Assembly: GCA_035578175.1 (NCBI GenBank)
Contig: JAQMRL010000008.1
Coordinates: 93,856,541 to 93,920,540, forward strand
Length of the DNA stretch: 64,000 nt
Direction of reading: 5' to 3'
Origin: Catonia carolina
Taxonomy: Eukaryota > Arthropoda > Insecta > Hemiptera > Achilidae
In this document: in pieces, positions 58,290 to 64,000 of the stretch
Layout: each line of letters begins with the position of its first letter
Numbering within the stretch: the stretch's first letter is position 1
Translations under genes and position numbers: made by a program
The notes under the pieces: generated by a model
The model's database searches: none
The model's input: the letters and a program-made list of their open reading frames with translations, nothing else
What the model was told of the DNA's origin: nothing

Positions 58290-59035
58290 ATCTATAATGA
58301 TCGACGCAGTATTTACGTTTAAAATACCGTGTATTTGTTTACTAAAATCTGTTATTGTTTTTTTTCCTTTTGAGATCACAGTGGATCACTTGAGTCAGTT
58401 TCTGGGCACTCTCTTCTGGTTCTTTTCTTTGATTTTCCTTCAGTATTCTTTAATTCTGGCAGATCTTTACCTTTCTGCTTCCGAAAAGATCACTTTCCTG
58501 CTTTCTCTTTTATGTACGTACATTTCCTTGGAATCTTAATATTTTTTTTTTATCTTTTAATAGTTTCAGCTGTTCAGTTTTATTTTCTAGATCTTCGAAG
58601 GTGATTCCTAATTCTTCCATATCTTTCTTGATTTCTCTTAACCACATTACTTCTGTGTTTTTCTGGTGGAGTTTTCTGACTATTTGGTTTGTGATTCTAT
58701 CTTTGGGTGTTCTGATTATATGTCCAAAGAAGGATATTCTCTTTTTCCTTATCGTCTCTATTACCGATTCGGTCTCCTGGTAGACCTGTTCATTTGGCAG
58801 TAATCTCCATTCTCCATCTACTTGGTGTCTCTTTCTGATGCAGGTCCTACGGATTCTCCTTTCAAGTTTTTGGATTTTATCTATTCTGGTTTCCTGGTTT
58901 ATAATTTGAATAGAGTTTCGAACCCATACCGTTATCTTTGGTTGTACGACCGTTTTGTAGTGTTTTATTTCGGTTTTAATTGATAGGCATTTTTTATTGT
59001 AGGTGTTTTTGGTGGTTAGTTGTGAAGTGTATTAC
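58290..59035 (-). pseudogene. LINE family 3 C-terminal fragment
   Basis: Minus-strand frame: CLSIKTEIKHYKTVVQPKIT, QKLERRIRRTCIRKRHQVDG, EWRLLPNEQVYQETESVIET and [20 protein letters not shown]. This is the end of a LINE reverse-transcriptase polyprotein (post-YADD thumb and C-terminal block). It continues open for about 150 codons and matches the [15 protein letters not shown] text of the fragment at 1088. Confidence 0.78.
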
Positions 59036-59785
59036 ATCTATTATAGTGGAATCAATTTGTAGACCCTGAAAACCTCTATACACAAATTTTTAGGAAAATT
59101 GTTAGAGCCGTTTCCGAGAACAGTTGAACAAACCAACATACAAACGCCAAATTGTCATATAATATTATAAGCTATAGCATTACAAATAAAAATACTGTAC
59201 TGTACATTGTTACCGGCATAACACTACACAACTAACCTTATTCGGAAAAGTGTTTCCGTTGTAAAAAAGGTCTAGAATATTACAATTCAGTATCAGAGGA
59301 TATGGTTTTATCTGTTGACAATGAATCAACCATCTAATACGATGTAGGTCAACATTGAAATTATTTATTGTCCAACGTTGTTTGGTTCACTTATTTCTTT
59401 TGAAAAGCCATTTAATGGAAATTGCATTAGTTTTCTGCGTTTGATAGGTACTAATTGTTTTGCACTCTTCGCGAATGGATTAAATTAATGTTGTCACTGG
59501 GACAAAAAATGACCCAAGGGAAAAAACTTAAAAATTCCTTTCATAACTTAGGTCTGTGAACGGGTCAAAACTTCCTGGAACAATATTGACTACAAAATTG
59601 TTATAAATTCTCTCAAGAAGTTCGGCTTCAGCAATTCTTATGTAGCGGAAGATTCTGTTTGTCCATAAATACAGTTATACCGGACAGATCTAAATTTATT
59701 TATATGGTTGTAAAAAAGACCCTTTCTGGATTCTGCAAAAAATCCGAAAATGAAAATTGATAGAAGTCGTAGAGATAGGTTACTT

Positions 59786-60146
59786 GTTGTTGTTTAGGTC
59801 ATCAGCCGAAAGGCTGGTTTGAACCTCTAGAGGTTTTACTAAGTAAAAACGTGGAGTGAGATGGTTTACCATTGCCTTCCTCACTGAGTGGAAAAGTATG
59901 CTCATCAGCATGCCGGGCCCTCCGAAAAGCACAAATTTTCCACTCTGCAAACGACACCTTCACTTCATTCACCACAGGGTCTGCCTGTATAATGAAGTTC
60001 ATTACTTTCAGAGAAGATAACTCTGATTAGTGTCTTTTACACATCTATCTCTTCGGTTCTCAAATGATTCAGTCATTTAATTGGCTGACCATGTGATAAG
60101 AAACAGAACTATTTATTTTAGTCCTGCACCTGTCTGTTACGGGCAC
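59786..60146 (-). repeat. Family B copy 13 with 11-bp target duplication
   Basis: ATAGGTTACTT at 59775-59785 and 60147-60157. About 35 bases near the 5' end (the CTAACAGATTGAG region) are missing by internal deletion. Confidence 0.88.
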
Positions 60147-60282
60147 ATAGGTTACTTAACAACGTAAATAACACAATAATTAAATTAAAGTTTCGATGGG
60201 GTGTTTCGAATTTCAGTCTATTTTGAAGGGTTATGGTAACAGGAATCATTTTTATTTTGGTGAATATCATATTTCATAAATA

Positions 60283-61195
60283 AAAATCTGGTGTGAAAGA
60301 CTCACACAACTTTCTCTTGCCAGTGCAAATAATTAACAATAAACCTAACATTAGTAATAAAACATTAGAAATAAACAAAACACTAACCTCAAAAACATAA
60401 CCTTATTTTAATCATGAGTGAAAGACGCAAAATGAAAATTGAACTCAGTTTGGCTTAAAAATACGGAAAATCACGCTTTCACGCTAAACTAGGCTCTGTA
60501 GAGAAAAATGCTATAAATAAAAGTTGTAAATCTTTTTATTTCCTATTTTTTTATTACATACACTTTTGTCGTAAAATGCATTCTAAGTGCGAAATCTTAA
60601 AAAATTCAACTTTTCACACGTTTTCGTGAGAAAAAATTATAAAATCGCTAATTACCGCTAAACTAAGCGTTATACAAAAAAATGTTTGAAATAAAAGTTG
60701 TAGACTTTTAAATTCTCTACAACTTTTATTATATAAACTGTTGCGCTAAATTGCATATTACAGCCGTAATCTTAAAAAAACAGCCTTACCCAGAATTTCA
60801 ACAAACATGACGCCTACTCTATCTTGTAGAGAATAAAAAATTGAGTAAACCAGGCGATTTAAAAAGAAATCGTAGGACCAGTTTTTGAGAAAATCGCAAA
60901 AAAGTGAAAAATTACACGAATAAACTACTACTTCCGGTTGACCGATTTTGATGAAAATGTTCATGTCGGGTCCGGTTGTGGTATGTAACTTAAGTTTCAA
61001 GTTTCAAGTTCGTACGTTGTTCCGTTCTTGAGATATTCTGTTCACACACACACACAGACCAATCGCAAAAAACATGTTTTTTGGGTTCAGGGGGGTCTGA
61101 AAACGTGTATATCCGGTGAAAACTCGATTTCGAAAAATCAACATGAAAACAATACTTTCCTTCCTATATATTCATATAGGCAAGAGAAAGTAAAA
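60283..61195 (-). mobile_element. Family A copy 16
   Basis: Full-length: TCTGGTGTGAAAGACTCACA hairpin end, a short CA tract at 61043-61056, GGCAAGAGAAAGTAAAA at the right. Confidence 0.78.
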
Positions 61196-61907
61196 ATATA
61201 ATAATTCATATTATTATGCGAATTAATTCGCACGGATCAGCTAGCATTTTTAAATTACCGTAAGTTCAAGAAGAGATCTAGCGGGCAACGCACGATACTA
61301 TGCGAAATCAGAATCCTTCGTCCAGCACGGAAGGATATAAGAAGCCCGCACATACATGAGTATCATCAATATTCTTCTGCGTAATTTAACACATAATTTT
61401 AAATTCATAAATCTGTAATCTACACTTCTGGCAACTTTCCATTATTAAATATGCAATAAAAAAATTATAATTATCGTATAACATTATTACTTTGTCCCAG
61501 TTAATAATCAATTGTTGCAACAAAAATAACGATTGCATTTTAATCAGTATCTATAAGATAAACTTTAAATAAATTTGTTGCATAATAATCCGAAATTCTT
61601 TAAGTTATCTTCAATTTATAATTTTTAAAGATTTGCTTGGAATGTAATGGTAATCAGAATCCTGCCCGAAGGCGTATTACGTTGAATAAATTTTAGGTGC
61701 AATAATTCACATCACATTTATATAAATAATACGTAAAAAAATATAGAATAAATAATTACACGTTATCCACTATAGTTCCCGCGGTACTTACAACTTTAAC
61801 TCAGGTCAATTTTATTTACATTTTCAAAACAGAAAATTAAGTAATTTGTTTGTAATTTTTATTTGTTACCGGTACCTGTTAGATCTTAAACAATCGTCCA
61901 TTCATTT
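61196..61907. other. Intergenic DNA, nothing recognised
   Basis: AT-rich with a slightly GC-richer patch at 61260-61350. No features seen. Confidence 0.45.
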
Positions 61908-62720
61908 TTTACTTTCTCTAGCCTATATGAATATATAGGAAGGAAAGTATTGTTTTCATGTCGATTTTTCGAAATCGAGTTTTCACCGGATCTATACGTT
62001 TTCAGACCCGCTGAACCCAAAAAACATGTTTTCAGCGATTGGTCTGTGTGTGAACAGAATATCTCAAGAACGGAACATCGTACGAACTTGAAACTTAAGT
62101 TACATACCACTACCGGACCCGACATGAACATTTTCATCAAAATCGGTCAACCGGAAGTAGTAGTTTATTCGTATAATTTTTCACTTTTTTGCGATTTTCT
62201 CAAAAACTGGTCCTACGATTTTTTTTTAAAAATCGCCTGGTTTACTCAATTTTTTATTCTATACAAGATAGGGTAGGCGCCATGTTTGCTGAAATTCTGC
62301 GTGAGGCTGTTTTTACGTAAAAACATTTTCTTTTTAATATTGTGGCTTTAATATGCATTTTAGCGCAAAACGTTATATAATAAAAGTTGTAGAGAATGTA
62401 AAATTCTACAACTTTTATTTCAAACATTTTTTTGTATAACGCTTAGTTTAGCGGTAATTAGAAATTTTCTGTTTTTTTCTCACGAAAACGTGTGAAAAAT
62501 CTATTTTTTTAAGATTTCGGCTTAGAATGCATTTTACGACAAAAGTGTATTACATAAAATTTATAGGAAATTAAGAGATCTACAACTTTTATTTTAAGCA
62601 TTTTTTTGTACAGTGCCTAGTTTAGCGTGAAAGAGTGATTTTCCGTATTTTTAAGCCAAACTGAGTTCGATTTTCATTTTGCGTCTTTCACTCATGATTA
62701 AAATAAGGTTATGTTTAGTA
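61908..62720 (+). mobile_element. Family A copy 17 (3' truncated)
   Basis: Starts TTTACTTTCTCTAGCCTATA and follows A up to ATTAAAATAAGGTTATGTTT, where unrelated DNA begins. The 3' subterminal repeat and hairpin are missing. Opposite orientation to copy 16. Confidence 0.75.
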
Positions 62721-62907
62721 ACAAAGTGTGTTGAGAAATATTAGTACATATTCTGAGATCTCCAGGAAAAAGCAATGCCACCAAAAGTAATTCCCGTAGT
62801 TCTTATATATTTTTGTTGGTAGATTTTAAATATTTTGATCAGTATAATTTGAATTTTACGGTAAACAAAAAGAAGAATTAAAATTTAAAAAAGTATAATG
62901 TTTATAA

Positions 62908-64000
62908 CCCTAGAATGGTAATCACTCGTAATTTTTACGACGCGCTTTCTAATTTTTGCGGAGGGGTAATGGTTTTTAGGCGGACTGTACTGACCTTGGG
63001 TCCCATTGCTTCTTTTCCCTTCCCACCCTCAGTGCATGTATCAAAGTGTGCGTGGCTAGTTCCGTATTCGCTTGGGAACCTTACGTCGTAAGATTTACGA
63101 GTGATTACCAACAACGGTACTTTTTGTAAACGTTATCGTTTCATGGTTTTTAGTGGATTTTTACATATTTTGTAAATACAACTGTATATAATTCGTGCTA
63201 TTTATTTATTTTGTTTTATGTTTTGTTGTATTTGAACTATAAACAGAGTACTGCTATTTTTAAAATAGCATTTCTATAGATTTTTTGCGTTTTATGATTT
63301 TGATATTAGTTTTGTGATCTGTATAAAAATGACTTTGCGTTCTTCAGAAATTGACAGACTGTTGGACATTAGTCTTGAAAATGAAGAATTTTCTAGTGAA
63401 GGTAGTAGTGTTACAAGTGAAAAATGTGATGACATTTTATCCTATTCTGGTTCAGACGATTACGAGCCTGATTCAGATGGTTTTTCGTCAGAGGATGATT
63501 ATCTAGATGATGCTGAAAAAACAAAAAGACGTAAATTATGTGGACCTGATCAAAGTGTAATTGGTTTACACAGTAGCATTGCTGATATGTTACATTCAAT
63601 GAAAACTCCCCCAAGGAGGCCTAATATTTCTACAATTGAACCTGATACTTCAGCAGAAACCATAAAAACAACAGAACAGCATAGTCCTTCCACTCATCTG
63701 GAACCTGGATCTTCATTGCAGGAAATTGGGATCGCCACAGCATTTCAGCAGCAGCTAACCGAAAACACACATCGGGCAGATACACCAGTTCAACACGCTA
63801 TTACAGGTGAGCCAACTTGTCGCACTATAAAAATTATAAAAGGCCGAAATGGGTACTGTTGGAGGAAGGAGCCAAGATCAAATACCACTAGATGTTCAAG
63901 TAGAAATATTGTTCATGTAGCTAGAAAGGCCAAAGGTAGGGCCAGAACTGTTGAAAGCACTCTGGAAGCCTTTCAGGCTTTCATAAATGATGACATATTA
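62908..64000 (+). mobile_element. piggyBac-like element, left end (right end beyond window)
   Basis: The left tip CCCTAGAATGGTAATC follows ATAA, where TTAA would be expected. A subterminal inverted repeat of 27 bp (62916-62942 and 63084-63110, 25 of 27 matching) lies between the tip and the transposase start. Confidence 0.75.
63329..64000 (+). CDS. piggyBac-like transposase, N-terminal part, open at window edge
   Basis: ATG at 63329 opens 224 codons with no stop up to base 64000. Acidic, serine-rich N-terminus (residues 10-65: LLDISLENEEFSSEGS, GSDDYEPDSDGFSSEDDY), a short basic patch (KTKRRK) and a low-complexity linker. Then the start of the conserved piggyBac domain: NGYCWRKEP, SSRNIVHVARKAKGRA and LEAFQAFINDDIL, matching the RNIV-GPKG-A and FxxFxxDEIL region that opens the transposase fold. 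The catalytic Asp residues lie off the right edge. The frame is intact as far as visible, so this may be a young copy. It could also be a domesticated PGBD-like gene; the terminal repeats argue for a transposon. Confidence 0.82.
   Translation, partial: MTLRSSEIDRLLDISLENEEFSSEGSSVTSEKCDDILSYSGSDDYEPDSDGFSSEDDYLDDAEKTKRRKLCGPDQSVIGLHSSIADMLHSMKTPPRRPNISTIEPDTSAETIKTTEQHSPSTHLEPGSSLQEIGIATAFQQQLTENTHRADTPVQHAITGEPTCRTIKIIKGRNGYCWRKEPRSNTTRCSSRNIVHVARKAKGRARTVESTLEAFQAFINDDIL

Overview
This window is animal nuclear DNA and most probably comes from an insect. The evidence is an AT-rich background, one spliced conserved gene with introns of 1 to 7.5 kb, and a dense load of mariner, piggyBac, pogo, hAT, Helitron and Helentron-like DNA elements, RTE-like non-LTR retrotransposons and tRNA-derived SINEs. 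Nothing bacterial is present: no operons, CRISPR arrays, rRNA or convincing functional tRNA genes. The order or species cannot be fixed from sequence alone.

The only host gene I can support is on the minus strand between 19549 and 246: the 5' part of an ADCK5-like atypical kinase of the ABC1/UbiB family. Seven exons with GT-AG junctions and compatible phases give about 354 residues and carry the KxGQ motif, the alanine-rich loop, the catalytic lysine and the HADPHPGN catalytic loop. The 3' exons lie off the left edge. Its introns are packed with mobile DNA: a piggyBac-type MITE (intron 1); a Helitron, two mariner relics, a pogo-type deletion derivative and a GC-rich block with a TATA box and a histone-type 3' stem-loop (intron 2); a hAT MITE with a perfect 8-bp duplication (intron 3); a fold-back mariner, two Helentron-like copies and an RTE tail (intron 4). 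A possible divergent promoter lies just upstream at 19.8-19.95 kb.

From 20 to 64 kb I found no host exon. Two repeat families dominate. Family A (17 full or partial copies, about 0.9 kb) has subterminal inverted repeats, an internal (TG)n tract and a hairpin near one end, like Helentron-associated/DINE-1 elements. Family B (13 copies, about 395 bp) is a SINE-like retroposon with 10-12 bp target duplications and an AAC-rich tail. They nest in each other and with tRNA-headed SINEs and LINE 3' ends. A fold-back element with arms of about 186 bp (53.8-57.0 kb) is split by an RTE-like LINE pseudogene. The right edge enters a piggyBac-like element whose transposase frame is still open at base 64000.

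The most unusual object is at 48907-49339: a 433-bp insertion with a 13-bp target duplication, made of a near-perfect palindrome of 197-bp arms. Each arm carries a hammerhead-ribozyme-like core, and a unique tail of about 36 bp follows one arm. This is the arrangement expected of a minimal Penelope-like retroelement remnant.
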